DNA of 64,000 nucleotides from Alteraurantiacibacter aestuarii (GTDB taxonomy: Bacteria > Pseudomonadota > Alphaproteobacteria > Sphingomonadales > Sphingomonadaceae): positions 62,001 to 126,000 of the forward strand of contig NZ_WTYY01000001.1 in the NCBI RefSeq assembly GCF_009827405.1. Reading direction: 5' to 3'. Made by a program: the position numbers and the translations under genes. The notes under the pieces were generated by a model, which was given only the letters and a program-made list of their open reading frames with translations, ran no database searches and was not told the DNA's origin. Positions 9,568 to 22,912 of this stretch are shown piece after piece. Position 1 is the stretch's first letter; the number at the start of each line of letters is the position of its first letter.

Positions 9568-10647
9568 CTACTTGCCCGCCACCCGGGCGTTGGCGGCTTC
9601 CACTTCCAGCCGGTGACGGATCAGTGCGCCAGGCATTTCGCTGCGCAGCCATTCGATCATGTGTTCGCGCACGGCGCATCGCAGGTTGAACAGATCGCCA
9701 ATCGTGTCGGCGCTCATTGCCAGGCGCAATTCCACGCTTTCGGGGTGGGCTTCTGTCATCAGCAGCGTGCCGGTGCGCTGATCCCACAATTCCTGCGTGC
9801 CAAGGAAGCGCAGGAACTCTTCGCGGATAGGCTCGATCTCGGTCGCCGGATCGAGATGGAGGAATACCGGGCCGGTCAGCGCCTCGCTCTTGCGGGACCA
9901 GTTTTCAAAACTTGTGTCCAGGAAGTTGGCGGTGGGCACCACCACCGCGCGCTCATCCCACGTGCGCACGATCACAAAGCTCATGCGGATTTCCTCGACC
10001 CGTCCGGTATGGCCATCCACCACCACCAGATCGCCGATCCGCAAGGGTTCGGTAATCGCCATCTGCAGGCCTGCGATCAGCGATTTGAGCGCGGGCTGCG
10101 CTGCGGCGCCCACGGCCAGGGCGGCAAGACCGGCGGATGCCATCAGCGTCACGCCGATTTCGCGCACGCCGGGAATGCCCAGCATTACCCAGCCGATGGT
10201 CAGCAGGATGATCACGAAGGATACGACGCGCGATACCAGCGAAATGCGTGTGCGGCGGCTGCGGGCAGCGGCAATGTCGGTGGATTGGTCCACCTTCATC
10301 TGCATCGCCCCGGCCAGCGCGCGCGCTATGCTCAGCGTCAGCCAGCCGACGATGATCGGGAAGGCGAAGACATCCACCGCCTGCCACACCGCGCCGATAT
10401 TGGCATCGATCTGCGCCACCACGGCCACCGCGATGGCGACCATCGCCAGCCGCATGGGCCGGTAAAGCTTGCGCACAATCATCTCGTCGATGGAGGAGGC
10501 CGAAAGTCTGGTCAGGCGCAGCAGCAGGCCGAAGATCAGCTTGTGCAGGATCAGGCCGCCAACCACCGCCAGACCCAGCAGGGAAGCGGCCACGACCACT
10601 TCATTCCACGCAATCGGGGGAAGTCTCAGGGAATTGATATCAAACAT
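9568..10647 (-). CDS. MscS-family mechanosensitive ion channel
   Basis: A 359-residue inner membrane protein with four or five hydrophobic N-terminal segments. The pore-lining helix and beta domain are typical of MscS: GLAALAVGAAAQPALKSLIAGLQM, then ITEPLRIGDLVVVDGHTGRVEEIRM and VVVPTANFLDTSFENW. The C-terminal alpha/beta domain follows. The long N-terminal membrane region makes it a YbdG/YnaI-like variant. It would release osmolytes on hypo-osmotic shock. It is downstream of polA on the same strand with a 50-base gap. Confidence 0.92.
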   Translation of the reverse strand: MFDINSLRLPPIAWNEVVVAASLLGLAVVGGLILHKLIFGLLLRLTRLSASSIDEMIVRKLYRPMRLAMVAIAVAVVAQIDANIGAVWQAVDVFAFPIIVGWLTLSIARALAGAMQMKVDQSTDIAAARSRRTRISLVSRVVSFVIILLTIGWVMLGIPGVREIGVTLMASAGLAALAVGAAAQPALKSLIAGLQMAITEPLRIGDLVVVDGHTGRVEEIRMSFVIVRTWDERAVVVPTANFLDTSFENWSRKSEALTGPVFLHLDPATEIEPIREEFLRFLGTQELWDQRTGTLLMTEAHPESVELRLAMSADTIGDLFNLRCAVREHMIEWLRSEMPGALIRHRLEVEAANARVAGK

Positions 10648-10697
10648 GGATGCGGCAAGTATGGACTCGGCCCCATGGTTGCAAGGCTTGCGGTGCC

Positions 10698-13553
<2,856 letters not shown>

Positions 13554-13658
13554 GACACGGGTGCTAGCAGCCTAATTCGCGCCGGTCATTGCCCTTGTGG
13601 CGTGTGCGCTCAGCCGAAGGGCCGGAAATGTTTCCGCCCCATTTATGCCATATTCCGC

Positions 13659-13687
13659 TTGCGCTGGATCAATTGTGGCAGTAATTA
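13659..13687 (+). promoter_or_regulatory. Possible promoter of the small lipoprotein gene
   Basis: TTGCGC and TAATTA hexamers separated by 17 bases lie about 85 bases before the ATG at 13770 in the polA-lipoprotein divergent gap. The match is moderate and this is only a candidate. Confidence 0.35.
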
Positions 13688-13769
13688 GGCGGCGAGCTGG
13701 TCATCAGGCCTGCTCTGGGTTTGGGAATTTTGCCTGGCCCAGTAATTTTGATGTGTAAGGAATTTATAC

Positions 13770-14021
13770 ATGCGCAAGATCATTCTCGCTGCCGCCGCTG
13801 CCGGCGCTGCTTTGACCCTCGTTGCTTGCTCGGAAACTGCTGATGAATCTGCTGACGTTGCAGACGCTGCAATGGCCGATGCCGAAGCTAACGTAGAAGC
13901 CATGGGCGAAGCCGCTGACACCGCTATGGACGATGCTGCTGCTGCTGTTGATACGGCTGCTGAAGCTGTCGACACCGCCATGGAAGATGCTGGCGACGCT
14001 GTTGAAGCTGCTGCTGAATAA
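13770..14021 (+). CDS. Small Ala/Asp/Glu-rich lipoprotein
   Basis: An 83-residue predicted lipoprotein. The signal peptide MRKIILAAAAAGAALTLVAC ends at a clean lipobox (LVAC, Cys20). The mature part is made almost entirely of Ala, Asp, Glu, Met and Val in a quasi-repeat (DAAMADAEANVEAMGEA, DTAMDDAAAAVDTAAEAV), compatible with a long amphipathic helix or coiled coil, as in small Lpp-like or entericidin-like proteins. AAGGA lies 8 bases upstream of ATG and a terminator follows, so it is a single-gene unit. No function is recognised. Confidence 0.8.
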   Translation: MRKIILAAAAAGAALTLVACSETADESADVADAAMADAEANVEAMGEAADTAMDDAAAAVDTAAEAVDTAMEDAGDAVEAAAE

Positions 14022-14047
14022 GTCTTCGCGACTGTTCAACTGAATTG

Positions 14048-14076
14048 GGGCGTGGCCGAAAGGCTGCGCCCTTTTT
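14048..14076 (+). terminator. Rho-independent terminator of the small lipoprotein gene
   Basis: GGGCGTGGCC-GAAA-GGCTGCGCCC forms a 10-bp stem (two G-T wobbles) with a GAAA tetraloop, followed by TTTTTC. It starts 27 bases after the lipoprotein stop codon. Confidence 0.85.
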
Positions 14077-14168
14077 CTTTGCCCGCCGTGCGCGTGGCTG
14101 TGGCCTTTGTTGCGGCCCCGGTTATGGTCCAGCTTTCAGCCTCTGGAGCCTGAAACCCGTATCCCTGC

Positions 14169-15191
14169 TCAGGTGCCGGGAGCGCTCTCACCATATTCGG
14201 CGTTGGCATAATGCCTGCTCGGCTGGGTGTAGCCGTCATAGATCGCCCGCGCGATGGAAGCGATGCGCGCTTCCCGGTTGCTGCGGCTGCCTTGCCCCGT
14301 GACATAAATCGCCACGGCGATGGACCGGCCATCGGGCGCGGTCAGAATGCCGATATCGCTGGAGGTGTTGTTCAGCGATCCGGTCTTGTGCGCCACGGTT
14401 ACGTCCTGCGGCATCAGCGCGGGAATGCGGCGGGTGCCGGTGCGGCAGCGTTCCATCGCATCGATGATGACGGAACGGCTTGCGGGGGTGAGCCAGCGGC
14501 CCTGGTAAATTCCGCTGAGCAATTCCACCATCGCCGCCGGGGTTGAACTGTCGCGCAGGTCAATATGCACCGCCGGATCGAATTCCCCGTCATCGCGCAC
14601 CAGCGTGGCGATATCGCGGGTGAGGCGGAATTCCTCTATCTGCGCGCGGCGCGCCCAGGCGTTGACGGCATCCACGCCGCCCACGGCAGCCAGCAGGGCA
14701 TCGGTGGCGGGATTGGAGCTGCGCGTGATCATCAGGTCTATCAGCTCGATCGCGGGCATGTACTGGCCCTGGCGAACGGGCGCTGCGGCAGTGGAGAAGG
14801 GGGTGGATCGTACCGCCAGCATCAGCGGAAATTCGCTGCTGAGGCTCAACTTGCCCTGATCGACCATGTCCAGATATGTGGCCGCGATGGCGATCTTGCT
14901 GGTGCTGGCCATGGGGAAGGGCTGGTCCCCCAGCACTGAAATCCGCTGTCCGGTTGAAAGGTCCACCGCCGCCACGCCGATACGGCCATTGCTGCCATCG
15001 GCAAGCGAGGCGATCTGCTGTTCAAGCGGATTGGCATATTGCGGCGAATAATCGCGGGGCGCGCGCAGTTCGGTCCCGAAGTAGGAATCGAAATTCGATT
15101 CAAGGTCGACCCCGTCCGCCAGCGCAGGCGACAGCGGTGCCGCCACCATTGCGATCGCTGTCAGAAATTTGACTGCCAGTTTCAATCTCAT
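14169..15191 (-). CDS. Class A beta-lactamase-like serine hydrolase
   Basis: A 340-residue exported protein with a signal peptide ending near SPALADG. The serine-lysine pair is S96-T-S-K99 (MASTSKIA), the SDN-equivalent is S158-S-N160 and the KTG triad is K269-T-G271 (VAHKTGSLNN). RDSSTPAAM matches the 'RDTTTP' block after the omega loop. The omega loop itself has no recognisable ExxLN, so the deacylating glutamate (E166 in TEM numbering) cannot be placed, and SDN has become SSN. It is therefore a beta-lactamase-fold serine hydrolase whose lactamase activity is doubtful. The next 250 bases (15192-15441) hold no gene I can support. Confidence 0.8.
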   Translation of the reverse strand: MRLKLAVKFLTAIAMVAAPLSPALADGVDLESNFDSYFGTELRAPRDYSPQYANPLEQQIASLADGSNGRIGVAAVDLSTGQRISVLGDQPFPMASTSKIAIAATYLDMVDQGKLSLSSEFPLMLAVRSTPFSTAAAPVRQGQYMPAIELIDLMITRSSNPATDALLAAVGGVDAVNAWARRAQIEEFRLTRDIATLVRDDGEFDPAVHIDLRDSSTPAAMVELLSGIYQGRWLTPASRSVIIDAMERCRTGTRRIPALMPQDVTVAHKTGSLNNTSSDIGILTAPDGRSIAVAIYVTGQGSRSNREARIASIARAIYDGYTQPSRHYANAEYGESAPGT

Positions 15192-15441
15192 GATCCCGAA
15201 TGTATCAAAAACACACTTTGCAAAGGATTAACGGCGCAACCGCCTTCGGCAATCGATCTAGCGACGAAGCGACTCCTGCGTTCGGCCAGACGAACAGAAT
15301 TCCGTGGATTTCATGAATTAGGGGCTTGAATGCTCGCGAATCTGTTCCGTCCGGCCCTGCCAGGGAACCGAACGGAGCGGATAAGTGCGCCCGCGAACTG
15401 CGCTTTCACGATCGGGCCTTTCACGGTCAGGCCTTTGACGA

Positions 15442-16212
15442 TCACGCCGGCTTGCGCAGGCGCCACATCAATTGATCCGTCTGGCCGCGAATCGACTCGT
15501 CGAACACATTGGCATCACGCGGGTCTTCGGGGCGCGAATAGAGGTCGCTTTCCTCCTCCAGCACAAAGCCGGCGGCGGTCAGCGCGTTCAGCGCAAGGTC
15601 GGCATCCATCCGGTGCAGTGTGTCCGCTGCTTCCACTCCGCCGCCCTGCGCGGCCAGGTGGTCCACCACGATCAGCGATCCGCCGGGCTTGAGCGCGGCA
15701 TAAAGCGCCGCAATCGCCTTTTCAGCGGTGCCTTCGGGCATTTGCGAAATGAACAGGTCATGCAGGTTCATCACCGTGATGATGGTGTCGAGCGGTTCCG
15801 GGAAAGCCGGTTCCGCAATCGGGCCGCGCAATGCCACCACCTGATCGGGATAAGGCTCTACCGCCGCATCCTGCTCGGTCGCATATTCCGGGCGATAGGC
15901 GATGAACTCGGCAGGCTGGAAGGCATAGACCTTGCCTTCGCTGCCAACGGACATGGCCAGCAGCCGTGTCACATAGCCGCCGCCCATGATGTAATCGCCC
16001 ACCACGTCGCCGCGATCGATCTGCGCAAAGGCGAGCAGTTCACCCGGCTTGCGGGCGGCATCGCGTTCCTTGTCGGCATCGGGCCGGGCAATGTCGACGA
16101 TGGCGGAATTATACTGATGCGCCGAATATTCCGGTTCGGCCTCAACCGGGGCTTCCTGGGTGCAGCCGGCCATAAGGCTGGCGGCCAGTGCCAATGCTAT
16201 GATCTTGCGCAT
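15442..16212 (-). CDS. Exported methyltransferase-like lipoprotein (COG4798-like)
   Basis: A 256-residue protein. MRKIIALALAASLMAGC is a lipoprotein signal with lipobox LMAGC, Cys17. The rest has a class I methyltransferase-like Rossmann order: a degenerate SAM loop (VVGDYIMGGGYVTRLLA), GKVYAFQPAEF, then TVMNLHDLF and LKPGGSLIVVDHLA. ATG at 16212 has GGGGAGAG just upstream. Export of a SAM-fold protein is odd because SAM is cytosolic, but the 'predicted methyltransferase' COG4798 group does carry signal peptides. The true activity is unknown. Confidence 0.75.
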   Translation of the reverse strand: MRKIIALALAASLMAGCTQEAPVEAEPEYSAHQYNSAIVDIARPDADKERDAARKPGELLAFAQIDRGDVVGDYIMGGGYVTRLLAMSVGSEGKVYAFQPAEFIAYRPEYATEQDAAVEPYPDQVVALRGPIAEPAFPEPLDTIITVMNLHDLFISQMPEGTAEKAIAALYAALKPGGSLIVVDHLAAQGGGVEAADTLHRMDADLALNALTAAGFVLEEESDLYSRPEDPRDANVFDESIRGQTDQLMWRLRKPA

Positions 16213-16280
16213 GTCTGTCTCTCCCCACATTATTATTGGGGCGCAGACTAGCGCAAAGCACCCAATGCGCAATCGGCATG

Positions 16281-16312
16281 AAAAAAGGGCCGAAGGATCT
16301 CTCCCCCGGCCC
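16281..16312 (-). terminator. Terminator downstream of groEL
   Basis: Reading on the minus strand, GGGCCG and CGGCCC pair around a ~14-base loop and are followed by six T. It lies 28-60 bases after the groEL stop, which fits the end of the groESL transcript. Confidence 0.75.
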
Positions 16313-16340
16313 CGTTTCGGTGTTTGTATGGTGACAGGGC

Positions 16341-18014
<1,674 letters not shown>

Positions 18015-18042
18015 TTACAAGGTAAGCGGGGAATGGCGGCGA

Positions 18043-18330
18043 TCAGCCGAGCACGCCCATGATGTCGCTTTCCTTCATGATCAGCAGGTCTTCGCCATCC
18101 AGCTTGACCTCGGTGCCGGACCACTTGCCGAACAGCACGCGGTCGCCAGCCTTGACGTCGAGCGGGGTGACGGTGCCGTCTTCGGCCCTGGAGCCGGTGC
18201 CAACGGCGACGACTTCGCCTTCGCTGGGCTTTTCCTTGGCGCTGTCGGGGATGATAATGCCGCCAGCGGTCTTCTCTTCTGCTTCGATACGACGAACCAG
18301 AACGCGGTCGTGCAACGGACGGAATGCCAT
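18043..18330 (-). CDS. groS: Co-chaperonin GroES (10 kDa)
   Basis: A 95-residue Gro[35 protein letters not shown] contains the mobile loop that docks on GroEL, and the end [21 protein letters not shown] is canonical. ATG at 18330 is favoured over in-frame upstream codons because it gives the conserved MxFRPL start and family length. It lies 52 bases before groEL, with a CIRCE operator 39 bases upstream. Confidence 0.98.
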   Translation of the reverse strand: MAFRPLHDRVLVRRIEAEEKTAGGIIIPDSAKEKPSEGEVVAVGTGSRAEDGTVTPLDVKAGDRVLFGKWSGTEVKLDGEDLLIMKESDIMGVLG

Positions 18331-18368
18331 AGTGATGACCTCTTCCTTGGATTGAATGGTTGTTTCTC

Positions 18369-18395
18369 TTGGCACTCTCCTATCAAGAGTGCCAA
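18369..18395. promoter_or_regulatory. CIRCE operator (HrcA site)
   Basis: TTGGCACTC-N9-GAGTGCCAA is a perfect 9-bp inverted repeat that differs from the CIRCE consensus TTAGCACTC-N9-GAGTGCTAA at one position per arm, changed symmetrically. It lies directly upstream of groES, so the heat-shock repressor HrcA is expected to control groESL. hrcA itself is not in the window. Confidence 0.95.
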
Positions 18396-18490
18396 CGGGG
18401 TCGCATATGGTTGGGCCGGGCAGCACCGTCAACCACCGCCGGGGACATTTTTTTGAATCGAGCCAGCGTGTTGAGCCCGGCGCGTTGAGA

Positions 18491-19876
18491 TCAGCGCGAG
18501 ATCAGACCGAGCACTTCGCGCTGATGCCAGCGGCGCAGCAACAGGCCCGATGCGAAGACAAGTCCGGCGGCCAGGCCGATCCACACGCCCACGCCGCCAA
18601 GCGGGGTAAAGAAGCCCAGCCCGATCGCCAGCCCGTATCCGGGCACCCAGTAGGAGAACAGCGCGATCCACATCGGCACGCGCGTGTCCTTCAGGCCGCG
18701 CAGCGCACCCAGCGCCACAACCTGCAATCCATCGAACAGCTGGAAGCAGGCGCCCACCACCAGGAACGAGGTGGCAAAGCCGACCAGCGCCGCATTCTCG
18801 GCACTGAAAGGGTCGATATAGATGATCAGCAGATATTCGGGCACCAGCAGCATGGCCGATGCGGTCAGCACCATGAAGCACGTGCCCATGGCGATGCCAG
18901 CCCAGCCGGCGCGGCGCACGCCGGTATTCTCGCGCGCGCCGGCATAATAGCCGACCCTGATGGTCGTCGCCTGCCCCACGCCCTGCGGAACCTGGAACGC
19001 CATGGCGGCGATCTGCATGGCCAGCGCATGGGCGGCCAGTTGCTGCGCGCCGATCAGCCCCATCAGGAAGGCGGCGCCGCCAAACACACCGGCCTCGGCC
19101 ACGATAGTCAGGGCAATCGGCGTGCCGATGCGCACCAGCTCCATCAGCCGCTTCCAGTCCGGCCGCCAGAAGAAGCCGAACACGTGATAGCGGTGCAGGC
19201 GCGGATCGATCCTGATCGCAATCACATAGGCTGCAAGGATCGCCAGCGAGGTGATGACCGTGGCAATCGCCGCACCCTCCAGGCCCAGCGCAGGGGCGCC
19301 CAGATTGCCGAAGATCAGCGCGTAATTGCCCAGCGCATTCACGAAAATGCCCAGCGCGGTGATCAGGGTGGCAAAGATCGGCCGGCCCAGCGTGGAGACG
19401 AAATTGCGCATCACGCCGGACATGACCATCGGCACCACGGCCCAGATCAGCACGGCCATGTAATCGCCCGCAAGCGCGGCAATATGGGCGTCCTGCCCTG
19501 TCAGCAGCATGAAGCGTTCTGCCTGCGCACACATTATCATGACCGCCACGCCGCCCGCCACGGCCAGCCACATGGCCATGCGCACAGCGCGCCTGATCGG
19601 GCGCAGGGCGGGTGCGCGTGCGCCCAGCTCTGCCGCCGCTACCGGGGCGACCGATCCTGTCAGCCCCTGCAACGCCCACACCAGCAGGCCGAACATGGAA
19701 ACCGACAGCGATGCCGCGGCCAGCTCCGCCGCGCCCAGCCGGGCAATGAACACCACGTCGATCGCATAGGTCAGCATCTGCAGCAGATTGGCGAGCGCCA
19801 GCGGCCCCGCGATGCGCAGGGTCTCGATGCATTCGGCCTTCCAGCCGAGCGGTTCGGGGTGAGCAATGGGTCTCAT
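18491..19876 (-). CDS. MATE-family multidrug exporter (NorM-like)
   Basis: A 461-residue, 12-helix membrane protein. It has the MATE signatures: an N-terminal half starting [25 protein letters not shown], then [21 protein letters not shown], and a second half with [15 protein letters not shown] and [24 protein letters not shown]. It should export cationic compounds by Na+ or H+ antiport across the inner membrane. ATG at 19876 gives the usual start. It is a single gene downstream of the CIRCE/groES region on the same strand. Confidence 0.95.
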   Translation of the reverse strand: MRPIAHPEPLGWKAECIETLRIAGPLALANLLQMLTYAIDVVFIARLGAAELAAASLSVSMFGLLVWALQGLTGSVAPVAAAELGARAPALRPIRRAVRMAMWLAVAGGVAVMIMCAQAERFMLLTGQDAHIAALAGDYMAVLIWAVVPMVMSGVMRNFVSTLGRPIFATLITALGIFVNALGNYALIFGNLGAPALGLEGAAIATVITSLAILAAYVIAIRIDPRLHRYHVFGFFWRPDWKRLMELVRIGTPIALTIVAEAGVFGGAAFLMGLIGAQQLAAHALAMQIAAMAFQVPQGVGQATTIRVGYYAGARENTGVRRAGWAGIAMGTCFMVLTASAMLLVPEYLLIIYIDPFSAENAALVGFATSFLVVGACFQLFDGLQVVALGALRGLKDTRVPMWIALFSYWVPGYGLAIGLGFFTPLGGVGVWIGLAAGLVFASGLLLRRWHQREVLGLISR

Positions 19877-20083
19877 GGCGTGTCTTGCAAAAAGCCGGCC
19901 CGGATAGGCGGGCGGCCAGCAGGACGAAAGCGCCGAACCGGTTGCAGATGAAATTTACCACTTCACTGCGGCAGCTTGGACACAAATCCGGGCGTTGGCA
20001 CGTGTTCGTGCGTTGGTACTTGCGGATGGCCGTGCACTGGCGATAGGAGCGGGCTTCGTATTTCAAACAGGAATGGGAATTCC

Positions 20084-20644
20084 ATGCGCAACTATCGTAG
20101 TCTTGTCACCGCTTCGGCTCTCTGTCTGGCGCTTGCCGCCTGCTCCTCGCCCGATCAGGACGAAGCATCCGCCGGTGACGACGCCGCGGAAGTCGTGACC
20201 CAGGATGAACTCGCCGCCGTTGAAGGCGAAGGCGACATGGCCGGTGAAGTCGCGGACGGTGAAGCCGAAGACGGCGCAGAAGAACCTGCTGCCGAGCCGA
20301 GCGCCACGCCAACCCCCACGCCTTCTGCCGCCGTGGCACCTGCGCCGGCCGTGGCGATGGCTGCGCCCGCAGCATTCACGCAATGCGCCATTTGCCACTC
20401 GGTGGAGCCCGGCAAGAGCGGTATCGGTCCCTCGCTCGCGGGTGTTGTCGGCCGCCGTTCGGGCAGCGTTGCCGGCTTCTCCTACAGCCCGGCCATGCGC
20501 GAAGCAGGCCTGACGTGGAACGAAGCGACTCTGCAACGCTATCTGGGTGATCCGGCTGGCGTTGTTCCGGGCACCACCATGGCGCTGCCGGGTATTCCCG
20601 CCGCCGATCGCTCGGCGATTATCGCTTATCTGAAGACCAAGTAA
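20084..20644 (+). CDS. Lipoprotein c-type cytochrome
   Basis: A 186-residue predicted lipoprotein with lipobox LAAC (Cys20), an acidic and Pro/Thr-rich linker of about 75 residues, and a C-terminal class I cytochrome c domain. The heme motif is C101-A-I-C-H105, followed by GPSLAGVVGR. The axial methionine is in TTMALPG near residue 166, and the domain ends in a typical IIAYLKTK helix. It would be membrane-anchored on the periplasmic side and carry electrons. Partners are not visible. Confidence 0.9.
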   Translation: MRNYRSLVTASALCLALAACSSPDQDEASAGDDAAEVVTQDELAAVEGEGDMAGEVADGEAEDGAEEPAAEPSATPTPTPSAAVAPAPAVAMAAPAAFTQCAICHSVEPGKSGIGPSLAGVVGRRSGSVAGFSYSPAMREAGLTWNEATLQRYLGDPAGVVPGTTMALPGIPAADRSAIIAYLKTK

Positions 20645-20661
20645 GGCGCGGGCAGGCCGGG

Positions 20662-21225
20662 TCACACCGGCCCCAGCTTCATGTGAGGCTTTTCGGGCAG
20701 CCCGGTGACGATCGCGTCGCCGGGCTGTACCGTCCCGCCTGCAATGGCGACGCACATGATCCCGGCCAGGCGTTCGATCGCTCCGTCCGGCTGCTTGCGC
20801 GCAAGATGACTTAGCAGGCCGGGGCGGAAAGCTTCGATCTGGGCACAGGGATTGCGCAGGCCCGTCACCTCCAGCACAACATCATCGCCAATGTGCAGCA
20901 ATGTTCCCAGCGGCAGGTCCAGCAGGGCGATACCGCGCGTGGCTATATTCTCGCCCAGCATTCCCGGCCCGATGGCAAAGCCATGAGTCTCCAGCCAGTC
21001 GAACAATTCCGCGTGGATCAGGTGGAGCTGGCGCAGATTGGGCTGGTCCGGATTGGCCGCCACGCGAGAGCGGTGCTGAACCCGCTCTCCGGCATGGGCA
21101 TCGCCCTGCACGCCCAGACCGGCGATAATGGTGATGCCGGGCGCGGCCTGCTTGGAAAAACGATGGTCGATGCTGGCGGCCACTGCCACCACTTCTGCGC
21201 CGCTATTGCCACTTTCATCCGCCAT
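20662..21225 (-). CDS. MOSC domain-containing protein
   Basis: A 187-residue MOSC-domain protein. Typical blocks are GLGVQGDAHAGERVQHRSR, RQLHLIHAELFDWL, PGMLGENIATRGIALLDLPLGTLLHIGD and EVTGLRNPCAQIEAF with the conserved cysteine. MOSC domains act on or carry molybdenum cofactor/sulfur, as in YiiM and YuaD. It is convergent with the cytochrome c gene. The substrate is unknown. Confidence 0.9.
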   Translation of the reverse strand: MADESGNSGAEVVAVAASIDHRFSKQAAPGITIIAGLGVQGDAHAGERVQHRSRVAANPDQPNLRQLHLIHAELFDWLETHGFAIGPGMLGENIATRGIALLDLPLGTLLHIGDDVVLEVTGLRNPCAQIEAFRPGLLSHLARKQPDGAIERLAGIMCVAIAGGTVQPGDAIVTGLPEKPHMKLGPV

Positions 21226-21321
21226 CGCACCGCCTCAGGTGCCGCGCAATATCGGCGTGAGCAAGCGAAAGCTGTGCCTTGCACGCCGACCGGCGCAATC
21301 TGGCGCAAGCAAATGCGGCGC

Positions 21322-21360
21322 AAAAGAAAAGGGCGGCGCCTCCAGATGGAAGCACCGCCC
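21322..21360 (-). terminator. Terminator downstream of rplL
   Basis: On the minus strand a long hairpin (outer GGGCGG/CCGCCC, inner TCCA/TGGA) is followed by TTTTCTTTT. It begins about 40 bases after the rplL stop, which fits the end of the rplJL transcript. Confidence 0.85.
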
Positions 21361-21397
21361 TTGTCCTGTTCTTGTCTGCCGAAATGGCAGGACCAGA

Positions 21398-21775
21398 TTA
21401 CTTCAGTTCGACGGTGCCGCCGGCTGCTTCAATCTTGCCCTTGATTTCTTCGGCTTCAGCCTTGTTGACGCCTTCCTTCAGCGGCTTCGGCGCGCTTTCA
21501 ACAAGACCCTTGGCTTCGGTCAGACCCAGGCCGGTAATGGCGCGGACTTCCTTGATCACCTGGATCTTCTTGCCACCGTCGCCCGTCAGGATGACGTCGA
21601 ATTCGGTCTGCTCTTCAGCAGCAGCGGCATCGCCGCCACCAGCTGCAGGGCCAGCAACAGCAACAGCTGCAGCGGCGGAAACGCCCCACGCTTCTTCAAG
21701 CGCCTTGGCGAGTTCGGCAGCTTCCATAACGGTGAGCTGCGACAGGTCTTCTACAAGCTTGGCAATATCGGCCAT
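21398..21775 (-). CDS. rplL: Ribosomal protein L7/L12
   Basis: A 125-residue bL12. It has the N-terminal dimerisation helix ([26 protein letters not shown]), an Ala/Gly-rich hinge and a C-terminal factor-binding domain ([35 protein letters not shown]). It forms the ribosomal stalk on L10. It lies 75 bases after rplJ. Unusually, rplJ-rplL point away from rpoBC. Confidence 0.98.
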   Translation of the reverse strand: MADIAKLVEDLSQLTVMEAAELAKALEEAWGVSAAAAVAVAGPAAGGGDAAAAEEQTEFDVILTGDGGKKIQVIKEVRAITGLGLTEAKGLVESAPKPLKEGVNKAEAEEIKGKIEAAGGTVELK

Positions 21776-21850
21776 TGTGCTTCACTCCAATAAAATTGAC
21801 TGGTCCGGATGCGTTGTGCGTCCGGGTAATTCGCTGATGCGTTAAACCGC

Positions 21851-22366
21851 TTACGCTGCGTCCTTGGCCGCATAGGCCCCGAATACACGTGCAAGCTTGG
21901 CCGCGGGCGCATTGACAACCTGGGCAATTTTCGTTGCCGGGGCGTTGATGAGACCCACGATCTTGCCACGCAGCTCGTCGAGAGAAGGCATCGAGGCAAG
22001 CGCCCTGATCCCTGCTTCGTCGAGCACCACCGTCCCCATGGAACCACCGACGATTTCCAGCTTGTCGTTCGTTTTCGCGAAATCGACAGCGGCCTTGGCG
22101 GCCGCGACCGGGTCAACAGACCAGGCCAGTGCGGTCGGACCGGAGAGAAATTCTTCCAGGCCGACGTAATCGGTATCCTTGAGGGCGAGCTTGGCGAGGC
22201 GGTTCTTCGCAACCTTGTAGGACGCACCGGCGTCACGCATCTTCGTGCGCAAGGCGGTGGACTGGTCCACCGTCAGGCCGAGATTACGGGTGACAACCAC
22301 CACGCTAACCTCGTTGAAGACTGCATTCAGCTGAGCGACCGCATCGGTTTTTTGCGAACGATCCAT
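21851..22366 (-). CDS. rplJ: Ribosomal protein L10
   Basis: A 171-residue uL10: MDRSQKTDAVAQLNAVFNEV start, VVVVTRNLGLTVDQSTALR, VAKNRLAKLAL, then PTALAWSVDPVAAAKAAVDF and the C-terminal helix that binds L7/L12 dimers. ATG at 22366 has AAGGAGT 4 bases upstream. rplK and rplA do not precede it here, so this is a separate rplJL operon. L10 normally represses its own operon through the leader. Confidence 0.97.
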   Translation of the reverse strand: MDRSQKTDAVAQLNAVFNEVSVVVVTRNLGLTVDQSTALRTKMRDAGASYKVAKNRLAKLALKDTDYVGLEEFLSGPTALAWSVDPVAAAKAAVDFAKTNDKLEIVGGSMGTVVLDEAGIRALASMPSLDELRGKIVGLINAPATKIAQVVNAPAAKLARVFGAYAAKDAA

Positions 22367-22622
22367 GCCGTACTCCTTCACTATGGCCGCGATGGTTTTG
22401 AAAACCCGCGCGACCGGCTCATGTTTGTCCATGCCGCACATGCGACACGGGCGAGTCCGTTGAGGGGGAAGGAGGCGTGCGAACCAGCAAGTGGCAGCAC
22501 AAGGGCGATACGCAAATGGCATCGCCGGAAATCTCTGTCCCCGTCTAGGCTGGAAATTAAGAAGGCCCAATTGCCTCCACCAACTGTCTCGGACGGATGA
22601 CCGGCAAACTTCCTGCCAAAGC
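22367..22622 (-). promoter_or_regulatory. rplJL promoter and leader region
   Basis: These 256 bases lie between the terminator of the XRE operon and rplJ and hold no credible ORF. They must contain the rplJL promoter (TTGGGC-17-TAGACG on the minus strand near 22,550 is a weak candidate) and a leader of about 150-200 bases, where an L10 autoregulatory structure is expected by analogy. I could not fold it into the known L10-leader model by eye. Confidence 0.3.
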
Positions 22623-22650
22623 AAAAAGACCCGCCGGTCGAGGGCGGGCC
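22623..22650 (-). terminator. Terminator of the DUF2975/XRE operon
   Basis: On the minus strand GGCCCGCC-CTCGACC-GGCGGG is followed by TCTTTTTGC. The 6-bp GC stem with a T5 run lies 32 bases after the XRE gene stop and insulates rplJL from it. Confidence 0.8.
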
Positions 22651-22681
22651 TTTAGCTTTCGGGGTGGATGAGTCAAGCCAT

Positions 22682-22912
22682 TTAGGCGTCAACCACTCCG
22701 TCTGTGCGCTTCTCTTCATAGCCCAGCAGGTCACCCGGCTGGCATTCCAGCTCGCGGCAGATGGCCTCCAGCGTGGAAAAGCGCATCGCCTTGGCCTTGC
22801 CGGTTTTCAGGATCGAGAGATTGGCCAGTGTCAGACCCACACGTTCGGCCAGTTCGGTCAGCGTCATGCGGCGTTCGTGCAGCAGGTCGTCCAGTCTTAC
22901 GTTGATCGGCAT
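22682..22912 (-). CDS. XRE-family helix-turn-helix regulator (YozG-like)
   Basis: A 76-residue protein that is little more than one HTH domain: VRLDDLLHERRMTLTELAERVGLTLANLSILKTGKAKAMRF is the four-helix core, and STLEAICRELECQPGDLLGYE is the common end of the 'Cro/C1-type, HTH_26' group. Its start overlaps the DUF2975 stop by one base (TGATG-type), so the two are translated together. XRE-DUF2975 pairs recur in many genomes. It probably represses its own operon at the palindromes at 23613-23678. Confidence 0.92.
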   Translation of the reverse strand: MPINVRLDDLLHERRMTLTELAERVGLTLANLSILKTGKAKAMRFSTLEAICRELECQPGDLLGYEEKRTDGVVDA

